55,450 nucleotides of DNA from DTSX01 sp964633465. GTDB taxonomy: Bacteria > Pseudomonadota > Gammaproteobacteria > Steroidobacterales > UBA11654. The stretch is from positions 1-55,450 of the forward strand of contig CAZWGB010000002.1 of NCBI GenBank assembly GCA_964633465.1, in the 5' to 3' direction. Of this stretch, positions 42,266 to 50,892 are shown piece after piece. The stretch's first letter is position 1. Each line of letters opens with the position of its first letter. A model generated the notes under the pieces. The model saw nothing but the letters and a program-made list of their open reading frames with translations. It searched no databases and was not told the origin of the DNA. The position numbers and the translations under genes are program-made.

Positions 42266-43435
42266 ATGAGAAAGATTCAGGAAATATACCTTGATTATGC
42301 TTCAACCACACCCCTGGCTGAGGAGGTGGTTGCAGAAATGGGAACTTTGATGAACAAAAATGCCTTTGGCAATCCATCTGCTACTGATCATTTATTTGGT
42401 AAACAAGCGTACAAGCTGATTGAGAATGCAAGACAAGAAGTCGCCTCATTAATTAACGCTTTACCGGATGAGATTATTTGGACATCAGGTGCAACCGAAG
42501 CAAATAACTTGGCTATATTGGGTTTGTCTAGATTTAAAGCAACTGACTCCAGGCGGCAAATCATTTCTTCTTTTGCTGAACATAAATCTGTTATTGAACC
42601 ATGTAAACAATTGGAAAAAGAGGGTTTGGAGAGCTTGTTGTTGTCTCCAAACAGCAATGGTTCTATAGATATTAATGAATTTGAAAAAGCAATCAGCAAA
42701 AAAACTTTACTGGTGAGTTTCATGCATATCAACAATGAAGTTGGAAGCATCAATGATATCAAGTCAATAGGTAAAATTTGTCGAAAGAGCAACATTTTTT
42801 TTCACGTGGATGCAGCTCAAGGAATCGGCAAACTCTCTGTTGATGTTAAGGATTGCAATATTGATTTGATGTCTTTGAGTGCGCATAAAATTTACGGCCC
42901 AAAAGGAATCGGAGCGCTGTTTATTAACAAAGAGTCGGTTGGAAGAATTGATCCAATTTTTTCTGGAGGCGGACAAGAGCGAGCTCTACGACCTGGCACG
43001 CTTGCTACCCACCAAATCATTGGTATGGCTAGAGCTTATAGAATTGCAAAAGATAAAATGACAGATGATCACGATCATTTGACGGCATGCAGAAAGGTTT
43101 TTTTAGACAACTGCAAGGACCTGAGACAAATTCAAATTAACAGCAATTCAGATGATACTTTTCCAGGTATTCTCAGTATCAGTGCAAAGGACTTACATGC
43201 AGAAAGCATAATCTACGATATGAGAACAATAGCAGTCTCCAGAGGTTCTGCATGTACTTCTGATAATGAAGAAACCTCTCATGTTTTAAAGGCGATGGGA
43301 TTAGCTCAAGATTTTATCAATGGAACCATAAGGTTTAGTTTCGGACGTAATACCACGCTTGAGGAGGCTAAATACGCATCTGAGCTGTATGGTAATTCAG
43401 TCAATCGCCTAAACCGTTTAAGGGGTATAAACTAA
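42266..43435 (+). CDS. iscS: Cysteine desulfurase IscS
   Basis: A 389-residue PLP enzyme that takes sulfur from cysteine for Fe-S clusters, Moco and tRNA thiolation. The N-terminal YLDYASTTP, the PLP lysine in SLSAHKIYGPKGIGAL and the catalytic cysteine loop SRGSACTSDNEETSHVL are present; GGGQERALRPGT matches. It starts 20 bases after trmJ and 15 bases before the iscU-like gene. The operon lacks iscR, hscB, hscA and fdx. Confidence 0.95.
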   Translation: MRKIQEIYLDYASTTPLAEEVVAEMGTLMNKNAFGNPSATDHLFGKQAYKLIENARQEVASLINALPDEIIWTSGATEANNLAILGLSRFKATDSRRQIISSFAEHKSVIEPCKQLEKEGLESLLLSPNSNGSIDINEFEKAISKKTLLVSFMHINNEVGSINDIKSIGKICRKSNIFFHVDAAQGIGKLSVDVKDCNIDLMSLSAHKIYGPKGIGALFINKESVGRIDPIFSGGGQERALRPGTLATHQIIGMARAYRIAKDKMTDDHDHLTACRKVFLDNCKDLRQIQINSNSDDTFPGILSISAKDLHAESIIYDMRTIAVSRGSACTSDNEETSHVLKAMGLAQDFINGTIRFSFGRNTTLEEAKYASELYGNSVNRLNRLRGIN

Positions 43436-43450
43436 CGCCCGAGAAATCTT

Positions 43451-43816
43451 ATGACACAAGATTCAACAAGACATTATTTTAATCAAGAAAAGCATGTTTT
43501 TGATGCATTGGAAGATGACCGCAGTAACTATATTTTTGGTTCTGCTTCAAACCCGTTAGGGATGCAAATTAATCTTTATTTTAAGGTAGAAGAGGGTACA
43601 ATTACCGACGCAAAATACAACGTCAATGGTTGTTCAACATTAGTGGCTATTACTGCCTTTTATGTTGAGCAGGTAATTGGCAGAAATTTGGAGAATTGTA
43701 CAGACTTTAAAGCATCCGGGATCCATGAGATCATAAATGTACCCAAAAATAAGATGGATAGGGTATTGCTGCTTGAAAATGCTGTCAATGCTTGTATTGA
43801 CCAGAAGAAAACATAG
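43451..43816 (+). CDS. IscU/NifU_N-like scaffold protein missing canonical cluster ligands
   Basis: 121 residues aligned with the IscU fold by position and by segments GSASNPLGMQINLYFKVEEG and YNVNGCSTLVAITAFYVEQVIG. Canonical IscU has three conserved cysteines and an Asp. Here the first (APACGD) reads SASNPLG, with Asn34 and Leu36 in place of Cys and Asp; the second is kept (Cys61 in NGC); the third (IHC) reads MDR, with Asp103 and Arg104 in place of His and Cys. Two further Cys (83, 115) are not at canonical sites. It may still serve as a sulfur acceptor, dock IscS or be regulatory. Whether another IscU or SUF scaffold exists elsewhere is unknown. Confidence 0.75.
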   Translation: MTQDSTRHYFNQEKHVFDALEDDRSNYIFGSASNPLGMQINLYFKVEEGTITDAKYNVNGCSTLVAITAFYVEQVIGRNLENCTDFKASGIHEIINVPKNKMDRVLLLENAVNACIDQKKT

Positions 43817-43828
43817 GTTAGGTGTCAG

Positions 43829-44152
43829 ATGAACATGACAATTACAGATAATGCGATAAAACGATTTAAGCAAAATCTAGAGAAGAAACCAGATGCTCTG
43901 GGACTTCGAATAAGCATCAAGGCAACTGGTTGCAATGGCTATTCGTATATTTTGGACTATGCTTCCGAAGTTAGCCAAACCGATGAATTGTACAAAGTTT
44001 CAGACATTTCTATTTTAGTCGATCAAGAAAGCTTGCCGTATATCATGGGTACTGAGATCGATTTTATAGATGAAGGCTTAAATCAGGTATTCAAATTTAA
44101 AAATCCAAATGCAACCGGTGAATGCGGTTGTGGTGAGAGTTTTAGCGTTTGA
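43829..44152 (+). CDS. iscA: A-type iron-sulfur carrier protein IscA
   Basis: A 107-residue A-type carrier that delivers Fe-S clusters. The three conserved cysteines are intact: GCNGYSYILDY and GECGCGESF. The segment FKNPNATGECGCG is diagnostic. ErpA is a close alternative; position after the iscU-like gene (12 bases) favours IscA. Unlike its neighbour, it retains all cluster ligands. Confidence 0.93.
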   Translation: MNMTITDNAIKRFKQNLEKKPDALGLRISIKATGCNGYSYILDYASEVSQTDELYKVSDISILVDQESLPYIMGTEIDFIDEGLNQVFKFKNPNATGECGCGESFSV

Positions 44153-44173
44153 ATCTTGAGTTCTAAGACCTTC

Positions 44174-44578
44174 ATGACCATTGAGCAAACACTTTCAATC
44201 ATTAAGCCAGACGGTGTCAGAAAAAAAATCATTGGCGAGATCCAAAAACGTTTTGAAGATGCAGGTTTAACCATACTCAAGGCAAAAATGTTAGAGCTCA
44301 CAATGGATGATGCAAAATCTTTTTATGGCATTCACAAGGACAAACCTTTTTTTAATGATTTGTTAACCTACATCACATCTGGTCCAGTGATGGTGCAAGT
44401 GTTAGAGGGAGAGAATGCAATTGAGCTCAACCGAAAATTAATGGGCGCTACCAACCCAAAAGATGCAGAAGAAGGAACTATCAGAAGAGATTTCGCGTCC
44501 AGCATAGAAGAAAATGTCGTTCATGGCTCTGATGGACCCGATACAGCTAGAACTGAGATCGAGTTCTTTTTTGGCTGA
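44174..44578 (+). CDS. ndk: Nucleoside diphosphate kinase
   Basis: 134 residues. Passes a phosphate from ATP to other nucleoside diphosphates via the histidine in NVVHGSDGPDTA. The N-terminus MTIEQTLSIIKPDGV identifies the start as ATG 44174; the TTG at 44156 would add six unneeded residues. Its position before rlmN is conserved in gammaproteobacteria. Confidence 0.96.
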   Translation: MTIEQTLSIIKPDGVRKKIIGEIQKRFEDAGLTILKAKMLELTMDDAKSFYGIHKDKPFFNDLLTYITSGPVMVQVLEGENAIELNRKLMGATNPKDAEEGTIRRDFASSIEENVVHGSDGPDTARTEIEFFFG

Positions 44579-44597
44579 TTAGCCTAAGGGGCCCCCC

Positions 44598-45695
44598 TTG
44601 ATCACCGACAAAAACAATTTAATTGGAAGGCCTTTCGATGATTTGGTCTCTTTTTTTCACAGTATTGGGGAAAAAAAATACAGAGCAAAACAATTAATGG
44701 ACTGGCTGTATCGTCGTAGCATTTTTGATTTTGATTCCATGACAGATCTGAATAAAGATCTTCGGCTATACCTTCAACAGAACTACTGTCTTCATATCCC
44801 AATGTCGACTAAAAAAGAATTATCCTCAGATGGAACCATCAAATGGATGATTGACCAAGGAGCATCCCAGGCCATAGAGACGGTTTATATTCCAGAAAAA
44901 AAAAGAGGTACCTTATGTATATCAAGCCAAATAGGGTGTTTGATTGATTGCCCATTTTGCGCCACAGGTCATCAAGGATTCAATCGTAATTTGTCATCAG
45001 CTGAAATTATTGGCCAAGTATTGTTGGCAAAACAAGATCTGCAGAATGAATTTAAACGCGATGATTTAATCACCAACGTTGTCTTCATGGGCATGGGAGA
45101 GCCTTTGGCAAATTTCTCAGAAACGGTTAGAGCAAGCAAAATACTGACCGATCCCAATGGATTTAATATCTCTCGAAGACGAGTCACCATAAGTACCTCA
45201 GGTCTCGTACCACAGATTCTTAAGCTTGCTGACCATTTGAATGTCTCATTGGCAATTTCTTTGCACGCACCCTTTGATAACTTGAGGGATGAGTTGGTGC
45301 CAATCAATAGGATTCATCCTATTGAATCATTATTGGACGCTTGTTGGCTTTACGCTAAGAGGCAGAATTTAAAAAATGTTACATTTGAGTACACACTGTT
45401 AAAAAATGTCAACGATCGATCAGAACATGCAAAACAACTGGCAAAGCTTTTAAAGAATCAACCCGCCAAAGTAAATTTGATTCCATTTAATAAATTTCCA
45501 GGGGTTGTGTATGAGCCTACCCCAGTTGATCAAATTAATGAGTTTAGGAATATACTCTTGGAATCTGGAATAATGGCCATGACAAGAACAACGCGTGGAG
45601 ATGATATTCAAGCAGCTTGTGGTCAATTGTCTGGAACAGTCAATAACTTGGCCAAAAAATCATTGGGACAAAAGCTAAAAAAAACATTAAATTAA
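44598..45695 (+). CDS. rlmN: Dual-specificity 23S rRNA/tRNA adenine-C2 methyltransferase RlmN
   Basis: A 365-residue radical-SAM methyltransferase acting on A2503 of 23S rRNA and A37 of some tRNAs. The Fe-S motif is CLIDCPFCATG (C-x3-C-x2-C); the substrate cysteine in RGTLCISSQIGC-adjacent sequence and the methyl-carrying Cys in AACGQL are present. The start is a TTG at 44598, preceded by an AAGGGG ribosome site at a six-base distance. The order rlmN-rodZ-hisS matches E. coli except for ispG. Confidence 0.95.
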   Translation: MITDKNNLIGRPFDDLVSFFHSIGEKKYRAKQLMDWLYRRSIFDFDSMTDLNKDLRLYLQQNYCLHIPMSTKKELSSDGTIKWMIDQGASQAIETVYIPEKKRGTLCISSQIGCLIDCPFCATGHQGFNRNLSSAEIIGQVLLAKQDLQNEFKRDDLITNVVFMGMGEPLANFSETVRASKILTDPNGFNISRRRVTISTSGLVPQILKLADHLNVSLAISLHAPFDNLRDELVPINRIHPIESLLDACWLYAKRQNLKNVTFEYTLLKNVNDRSEHAKQLAKLLKNQPAKVNLIPFNKFPGVVYEPTPVDQINEFRNILLESGIMAMTRTTRGDDIQAACGQLSGTVNNLAKKSLGQKLKKTLN

Positions 45696-45705
45696 TACAA
45701 GCATT

Positions 45706-46104
45706 ATGAGAAACGATAAAAAAGACCTAGCCTCATCAGAACAACAGTGCTTGTTTGTTGGAGATTCATTGAAGCAAGCAAGGAAATCCAAAAAAATGGA
45801 AGTCGAAGATGTTGCCCAACAACTCTATATTAATCCTTCTATTATCACTCATTTAGAAGAGGAAAATTATGACCAAATTGGCGCAGAAGTATTTATCAAA
45901 GGCCATCTTAAAAATTACGCACAATTTTTGGATTTACCTGTTGAAAAGATCCTAGCAGCCTTATCTGAGGAAGCATATATTAAAGGTCAAGAAGTCTTGA
46001 CTTCAAAAACAACCGAACACTTAGTGGCGTTAAAAATTATTGCCTACGCAAGTGTACTATTATTCTTAGTAACAATTGTGGGTATGTATATATCTCATAA
46101 TTAA
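45706..46104 (+). CDS. rodZ: RodZ-like protein, truncated (HTH plus one membrane segment)
   Basis: 132 residues; full RodZ is usually over 300. The N-terminal HTH_25 domain (GDSLKQARKSKKMEVEDVAQ, HLEEENYDQIGAEVFIKGHL and YAQFLDLPVEKIL, about residues 18-85) binds MreB in RodZ. A single hydrophobic segment follows (AYASVLLFLVTIVGMYI, about 114-129), then the protein stops after HN. The periplasmic domain is missing. Its last 32 residues (101-132) and the following intergenic bases form copy one of a perfect 132-bp direct repeat. Position between rlmN and hisS supports orthology with rodZ. Confidence 0.8.
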   Translation: MRNDKKDLASSEQQCLFVGDSLKQARKSKKMEVEDVAQQLYINPSIITHLEEENYDQIGAEVFIKGHLKNYAQFLDLPVEKILAALSEEAYIKGQEVLTSKTTEHLVALKIIAYASVLLFLVTIVGMYISHN

Positions 46105-46136
46105 TAATTGCTATCCGTGAACTAGAAATAAAGGTG
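46005..46136 (+). repeat. 132-bp perfect direct repeat, copy 1
   Basis: Covers the last 32 codons of the RodZ-like gene, its stop, and the following intergenic region up to the AAGGTG ribosome site. It is identical base for base to 46163-46294. The copies are offset by 158 bases, with a 26-base unique spacer between. Confidence 0.97.
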
Positions 46137-46142
46137 AATTGA

Positions 46143-46262
46143 ATGACTGATAATTTGAAAGGAAAAACAACCGAACACTTAGTGGCGTTAAAAATTATTG
46201 CCTACGCAAGTGTACTATTATTCTTAGTAACAATTGTGGGTATGTATATATCTCATAATTAA
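46143..46262 (+). CDS. 39-residue membrane microprotein made by the repeat
   Basis: ATG 46143 follows the repeat-borne AAGGTG site by six bases. The protein begins with unique MTDNLKG and then repeats exactly the last 32 residues of the RodZ-like protein (KTTEHLVALK... ending YISHN), so it is essentially that protein's membrane anchor alone. It ends at the TAA at 46260-46262. It may be real or a by-product of duplication; proof of expression is lacking. It could compete with or dimerise with the RodZ-like anchor, which is speculation. Confidence 0.5.
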   Translation: MTDNLKGKTTEHLVALKIIAYASVLLFLVTIVGMYISHN

Positions 46263-46294
46263 TAATTGCTATCCGTGAACTAGAAATAAAGGTG
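46163..46294 (+). repeat. 132-bp perfect direct repeat, copy 2
   Basis: Identical to 46005-46136. It encodes most of the microprotein and supplies the AAGGTG ribosome site for hisS six bases before its ATG. The spacing from the ribosome site to the start codon is the same after both copies. In related gammaproteobacteria ispG lies at this place. Confidence 0.97.
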
Positions 46295-46300
46295 GGTTAA

Positions 46301-47569
46301 ATGTCAGATCAGATAAAATCTGTCAGAGGAATGCCAGCTATTCTTCCAGATGAAATCAAGAAATGGCAGTATGTTGAAGCGGCTGCAAAAAGTGTTCTCA
46401 ACGCATATTCATACAATGAAATCCGAACACCCATTGTTGAAAGAAGTGAGTTGTTTCAAAGAACAATCGGTGAGAACACAGATATCGTTGCAAAGGAAAT
46501 GTACACATTTTTTGATCGCAATGATCAATCTCTATCTCTAAGGCCTGAAGCAACCGCTGGAATCATCAGATCTGGTATTGACCAGGGATTTTTTTACAAT
46601 CAAACTCAAAAACTTTGGTCCATTGGACCCATGTATAGATACGAGAGACCACAAAAAGGCAGATATCGTCAATTTCATCAAATTAATATGGAAGCTTTTG
46701 GATTCCAAGGGCCAGACATTGACTTGGAGATGATTCTATTGACCAGAAGGATATGGAAAGCATTAAATTTGAGCCCTCTCAAACTTGAACTGAATTCGTT
46801 GGGCAGTCCAGAATCAAGAAAAGAGTATAAACGGCAATTACAGAATTACTTCAATGATCATCAAAAGGAGCTTGATGAGGACAGCCTTAGAAGATTGGAT
46901 CGCAATCCATTGAGAATTTTGGATAGCAAAAATCCTGACCTTCAGACACTTATTGAATCGGCACCAAAGATGATTGATTTTCTAGATCAGGAATCAAACG
47001 AGCACTTTGAGGGATTGCTGAAAATGCTTCAAGATCATGCCATCGAGTATAAGTTGAACAAAAGACTTGTTAGAGGCCTGGACTATTACACTCGAACTGT
47101 TTTTGAATGGACTACTGATCAATTGGGTGCACAAGCAACAGTCTGTGGAGGCGGCAGATACGATGAATTGGTAGCTGAACTTGGGGGACAGGCAGCACCA
47201 GCAATAGGTTGTGCAATTGGCCTTGAGCGCTTGATTGAATTAGTTGAACTATCAGGTCACAATGAGCAGAATAATCCACCAAAAATCTATATTGTCGCCG
47301 TCGGGCTAGAAGCTGAGGGGCAAGGATTTTTAATTGCAGAGGAGTTGAGAGATACATATCCAGATCTCTCGATTGAAATGAATCTAAACGGGGGTAATTT
47401 TAAGCAACAATTTAAGAGGGCGGATAAGGCAGGTTCAGATATCGCTTTAATTCTTGGTGACGATGAGATTAAAGAACATACCGTCGGAGTCAAGCCCATG
47501 CGATCGGAAGGATCTCAAGAGACTGTTGATAGAAAAGAGTTATTAAGTATAATCAGTCAATTTTTATAG
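46301..47569 (+). CDS. hisS: Histidyl-tRNA synthetase
   Basis: A 422-residue class II synthetase. Motif 1 and 2 segments include RGMPAILPDE, RPEATAGIIR and YRYERPQKGRYRQFHQINME; the histidine-specific VRGLDYYTRTVFEW and GGGRYDELV follow; a C-terminal anticodon domain begins near residue 325. The normal upstream neighbour ispG is missing. Confidence 0.97.
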   Translation: MSDQIKSVRGMPAILPDEIKKWQYVEAAAKSVLNAYSYNEIRTPIVERSELFQRTIGENTDIVAKEMYTFFDRNDQSLSLRPEATAGIIRSGIDQGFFYNQTQKLWSIGPMYRYERPQKGRYRQFHQINMEAFGFQGPDIDLEMILLTRRIWKALNLSPLKLELNSLGSPESRKEYKRQLQNYFNDHQKELDEDSLRRLDRNPLRILDSKNPDLQTLIESAPKMIDFLDQESNEHFEGLLKMLQDHAIEYKLNKRLVRGLDYYTRTVFEWTTDQLGAQATVCGGGRYDELVAELGGQAAPAIGCAIGLERLIELVELSGHNEQNNPPKIYIVAVGLEAEGQGFLIAEELRDTYPDLSIEMNLNGGNFKQQFKRADKAGSDIALILGDDEIKEHTVGVKPMRSEGSQETVDRKELLSIISQFL

Positions 47570-47596
47570 ACAAACATTACCAGCGAAAGATAAAAA

Positions 47597-48268
47597 ATGG
47601 ATGATAATCTAACAGATCAGCAACAAGCAGAGCTCATAAAGAACTGGTTAAAAGAGAACAGCAAATTCTTGATTGGAGGATTGGCATTTGTTGTATCTGG
47701 TTTCTTTGGAATCCAATTTTTTCAACAAAACAAACTTCAGGAAGCGGAAATGGCTTCTCAGTTGTATTCAGAAATAGAGTTTGCTGTCAAACAACAACGA
47801 TTAAGTCAAGCACAGTCTTTGCTGCAGAAAATGGATACCGATTTTGCCAATACACCCTATCAGGACCAAGGCCACTTGTTTATGGCCAAGCTTTTTATGG
47901 ACTCTGTGGATTACGAAAATGCAATACTTCAATTGGAATTCCTAATAGAAAACTCAACGGAAGAATCACTGCAGCATATAGCACGCATTCGAATCGCCAG
48001 AATTAAGTTGCAACAAAATTTATACAACGAAGCTTTGCAAGTACTCGAAACGGAGTCGATGGGTTCATTCGAAGCTAAATATGAGGAAATCAAAGGTGAC
48101 ATTTTTTCTAAGAAAGGAGAATTTTTGGAAGCACAAGCAGCATACTTGAAAGCTCTAGATTTACTCCTGCCAGGTGAATTTGATTATGAGTACATCCAAA
48201 TGAAATTCAAAGACATTCAAAGTGAGGATCTCAATGATGCTGAAGCATCAAAGGATGGTAATGCATGA
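47597..48268 (+). CDS. yfgM: YfgM-family TPR-like membrane protein (ancillary SecYEG translocon subunit)
   Basis: 223 residues. A short cytoplasmic start (DDNLTDQQQAELIKNWLKEN), one membrane segment (FLIGGLAFVVSGFFGIQFF, about 24-42), then a helical TPR-like periplasmic domain. YfgM binds SecYEG and PpiD and helps hand over periplasmic proteins. It overlaps bamB by four bases (ATGA), suggesting coupling. Confidence 0.9.
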   Translation: MDDNLTDQQQAELIKNWLKENSKFLIGGLAFVVSGFFGIQFFQQNKLQEAEMASQLYSEIEFAVKQQRLSQAQSLLQKMDTDFANTPYQDQGHLFMAKLFMDSVDYENAILQLEFLIENSTEESLQHIARIRIARIKLQQNLYNEALQVLETESMGSFEAKYEEIKGDIFSKKGEFLEAQAAYLKALDLLLPGEFDYEYIQMKFKDIQSEDLNDAEASKDGNA

Positions 48269-49470
48269 GGATAGGAGCAAAAAAATCAGAATCAAGGAAT
48301 TTTAAATCATCATTAAAAATAGTTCTTCCATTTTGCATGCTAATAATCCTCCAAGGATGTGCTTTATTTGGTGGTGATGACGAAGAAGACGTCCAGTTGC
48401 CAACAGAGCTGGTTGAATTTGAGGCCGTCATCGAGGTTGATGAAAAATGGGACGTATCTGTTGGTAAAGGACATGAGGGATTGGTATTGGGATTAAAACC
48501 AACAACCGATGGCGAGCAGATTTATGCAGCAAGCTTTGATGGCAACGTAATAGCCTTTGACACCAACAGGGGTAGGAAAATCTGGAAAAATAATTATGAC
48601 TTAAGTTTCACTTCTGGACCCACTTTTAAAGACGGTATCTTGGTTTTAGGCACAAATGATGGGGAATTAATTGCGTTGGATGCTCTAACGGGTGAAATCT
48701 TGTGGGCAACCACAGTCAGTAGCGAGATTCTTGCGCCAGTTTCCATTGGAGATGACAAGATATTTGTACGCACTGTTGATGGAAGCTTAACGGCATTGTC
48801 GAAGGAAGATGGTGCACAACAATGGTTGGTGAATCACAAAGTGCCTCGATTGAGTCTAAGGGGCACATCTACACCGGTTAAATTTGCGAATGCGGTTCTC
48901 TGTGGCTTTGATGATGGGAAGGTGAGCGCTTACGATGTAAGCAACGGTACATTGCTGTGGGAAACAATGTTAACACCTGCTGGTGGTAGAACGGAGATTG
49001 AAAAAATCATGGACATTGATGCTCCAATGGTTATTTTAGGTAACGAACTTTACGTGGGTAGTTATCAAGGAGCCTTGGGAGCAATGGCATTGGAATCCGG
49101 AGATATCATCTGGGTTACTGAAGCTTCAATCTATGCAGGCATGGCCGCAGATGATAATGCTGTATTTGTTTCGGAAGCTGATGGTACTGTTATGGCCTTG
49201 TCCCGGTTTACAGGACGCGAAATTTGGAAGAAAGAGAATTTATTGTACAGAAATCCAACCGCACCTGTGATTATGGATGATTCCATTGTTATTGGTGATT
49301 TGGAAGGTTATCTGCATTGGCTTGACAAAGCCTCAGGTGAGATACAAGAAAGAATCAATATTGGTAAGAGCAAAATCAGCAGTACTCCATTGGTACTGAA
49401 CAATTCAATCTATGTTTTAACAGACAGTGGCGATCTTGTTTCTGTTGAGAAAATAATTCCAACTTCTTGA
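48265..49470 (+). CDS. bamB: Outer-membrane protein assembly factor BamB
   Basis: A 401-residue lipoprotein. The lipobox is ILQGC (signal about 15-32). The body is an eight-bladed PQQ-like beta-propeller; blades repeat AFDTNRGRKIWK, ALDALTGEILWA, AYDVSNGTLLWE and ALSRFTGREIWKK. BamB is part of the BAM complex inserting beta-barrels. Order yfgM-bamB-der is conserved. Confidence 0.95.
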   Translation: MRIGAKKSESRNFKSSLKIVLPFCMLIILQGCALFGGDDEEDVQLPTELVEFEAVIEVDEKWDVSVGKGHEGLVLGLKPTTDGEQIYAASFDGNVIAFDTNRGRKIWKNNYDLSFTSGPTFKDGILVLGTNDGELIALDALTGEILWATTVSSEILAPVSIGDDKIFVRTVDGSLTALSKEDGAQQWLVNHKVPRLSLRGTSTPVKFANAVLCGFDDGKVSAYDVSNGTLLWETMLTPAGGRTEIEKIMDIDAPMVILGNELYVGSYQGALGAMALESGDIIWVTEASIYAGMAADDNAVFVSEADGTVMALSRFTGREIWKKENLLYRNPTAPVIMDDSIVIGDLEGYLHWLDKASGEIQERINIGKSKISSTPLVLNNSIYVLTDSGDLVSVEKIIPTS

Positions 49471-49487
49471 TATGAAGGAGCCATTCG

Positions 49488-50885
49488 ATGTTGCCCATTA
49501 TTGCAATTGTTGGCCGACCTAATGTTGGCAAATCTACTTGTTTTAATCGTCTGACTGGCACCAAAGATGCCTTAGTGGCTGATTTTTCTGGGCTTACCCG
49601 TGATCGCATCTATGGACACATGAGCCATCAATCGCTCGAAGCCATCATGATTGATACCGGTGGTTTGGTTCACGATCACGGAGACCTTTCCGAGGTCATT
49701 CAGGAACAGACAAAACTCGCTATTGAAGAATCCGATTTAATTGTGTTTCTTGTTGATGCAAGGCAAGGATTGATTGGCAATGATCAAGAAATTGCAAGAC
49801 AACTGAGAAAAGAAAACAAACCCTTGATTCTGGTTGTGAACAAAACTGAGGGCTTCAATCGAGAGGAGAGTGCATCTGAGTTTTTTTCACTGGGTCTGGG
49901 GGAACCTCAGTGTGTTTCAGCACTGCGTGGAGATTATTGTGACGATCTTAAAGAACGGATTTTTGAACTATTGCAACTCAAGGCCAATGAAGTGAATCGC
50001 ATTGAGCTTCCAGAAACAACCACTTCCATTGCATTGATTGGTCGACCTAATGTTGGCAAATCAACTTTTATCAACAGCATCCTCAAGGAAGATCGGTTGC
50101 TGACCCAAAATCAACCGGGCACTACACGAGATACCATCCATGTTGATTTTCAACACCATTCAAGGGATTTGACTTTGATCGATACTGCTGGAATAAGAAG
50201 GCGAAAAAACATTCATCAGAAGGTGGAGAAATTCAGCATAGTCAAGGCATTGCAAGCCATCGAATTATCCGATGCTGTAATCGTATTGATCGATGGCATT
50301 GAAGGAATAACCGACCAGGATGCTTCGTTGATTGGATTGGTCTTGCAGAATGAAAGGGCCCTAACGATTGCTGTTAACAAGTCTGACGTACTTGATGAAG
50401 ATCAATTAGAGACTTTGAAAAGGAACATTGATCGTAAACTTCGATTTGTTAATTTTGTAGACATTAACAATGTGTCTGCACTTGAGAATGAAAATCTGGA
50501 TGCTGTATTGTTGTCGGCAATCAATGCAGCCGATGCGGCATGTTTATCTGTTCCTACAAAGCAGGTATCCAAACTGATAGAGAATTTGATTCTTTCCAAT
50601 CCACCGCCATCCATTCAAGGCAGAAGAATTAAATTAAAATACGCTCATCAGGGGGGTAGTCAGCCACCGATTTTTATTGTCTACGGGAATCAAACAGACA
50701 AAATACCTAAAAGTTACAAGCGATTCTTGATCAATCAGTTACGCAAGAAGTTTGGCTTTTGGGGAACACCCATACGTCTTGAATTTCGGAACAGTACCAA
50801 TCCTTATGCTGAAAAAAAGAACAAACTTTCTTTGCGACAGTGGCGGAAGAGAAAAAGAATTATTCGGCTGAGAAAGAAAAAGTAA
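49488..50885 (+). CDS. der: Ribosome-assembly GTPase Der (EngA)
   Basis: A 465-residue protein with two GTPase domains in tandem. The first P-loop is GRPNVGKSTCFN at the N-terminus, the second GRPNVGKSTFIN near residue 185; DTGG and DTAG switch motifs and NKTE/NKSD follow. A C-terminal KH-like domain ends in a Lys/Arg-rich tail. It acts in 50S assembly. Convergent with xseA. Confidence 0.97.
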   Translation: MLPIIAIVGRPNVGKSTCFNRLTGTKDALVADFSGLTRDRIYGHMSHQSLEAIMIDTGGLVHDHGDLSEVIQEQTKLAIEESDLIVFLVDARQGLIGNDQEIARQLRKENKPLILVVNKTEGFNREESASEFFSLGLGEPQCVSALRGDYCDDLKERIFELLQLKANEVNRIELPETTTSIALIGRPNVGKSTFINSILKEDRLLTQNQPGTTRDTIHVDFQHHSRDLTLIDTAGIRRRKNIHQKVEKFSIVKALQAIELSDAVIVLIDGIEGITDQDASLIGLVLQNERALTIAVNKSDVLDEDQLETLKRNIDRKLRFVNFVDINNVSALENENLDAVLLSAINAADAACLSVPTKQVSKLIENLILSNPPPSIQGRRIKLKYAHQGGSQPPIFIVYGNQTDKIPKSYKRFLINQLRKKFGFWGTPIRLEFRNSTNPYAEKKNKLSLRQWRKRKRIIRLRKKK

Positions 50886-50892
50886 ATTCAGA

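Noticed and set aside
44586..44600. AAGGGG followed by CCCCCCTT before rlmN as a hairpin
   Set aside because: The two arms adjoin with no loop, so they cannot fold on themselves; AAGGGG is read as the ribosome site.
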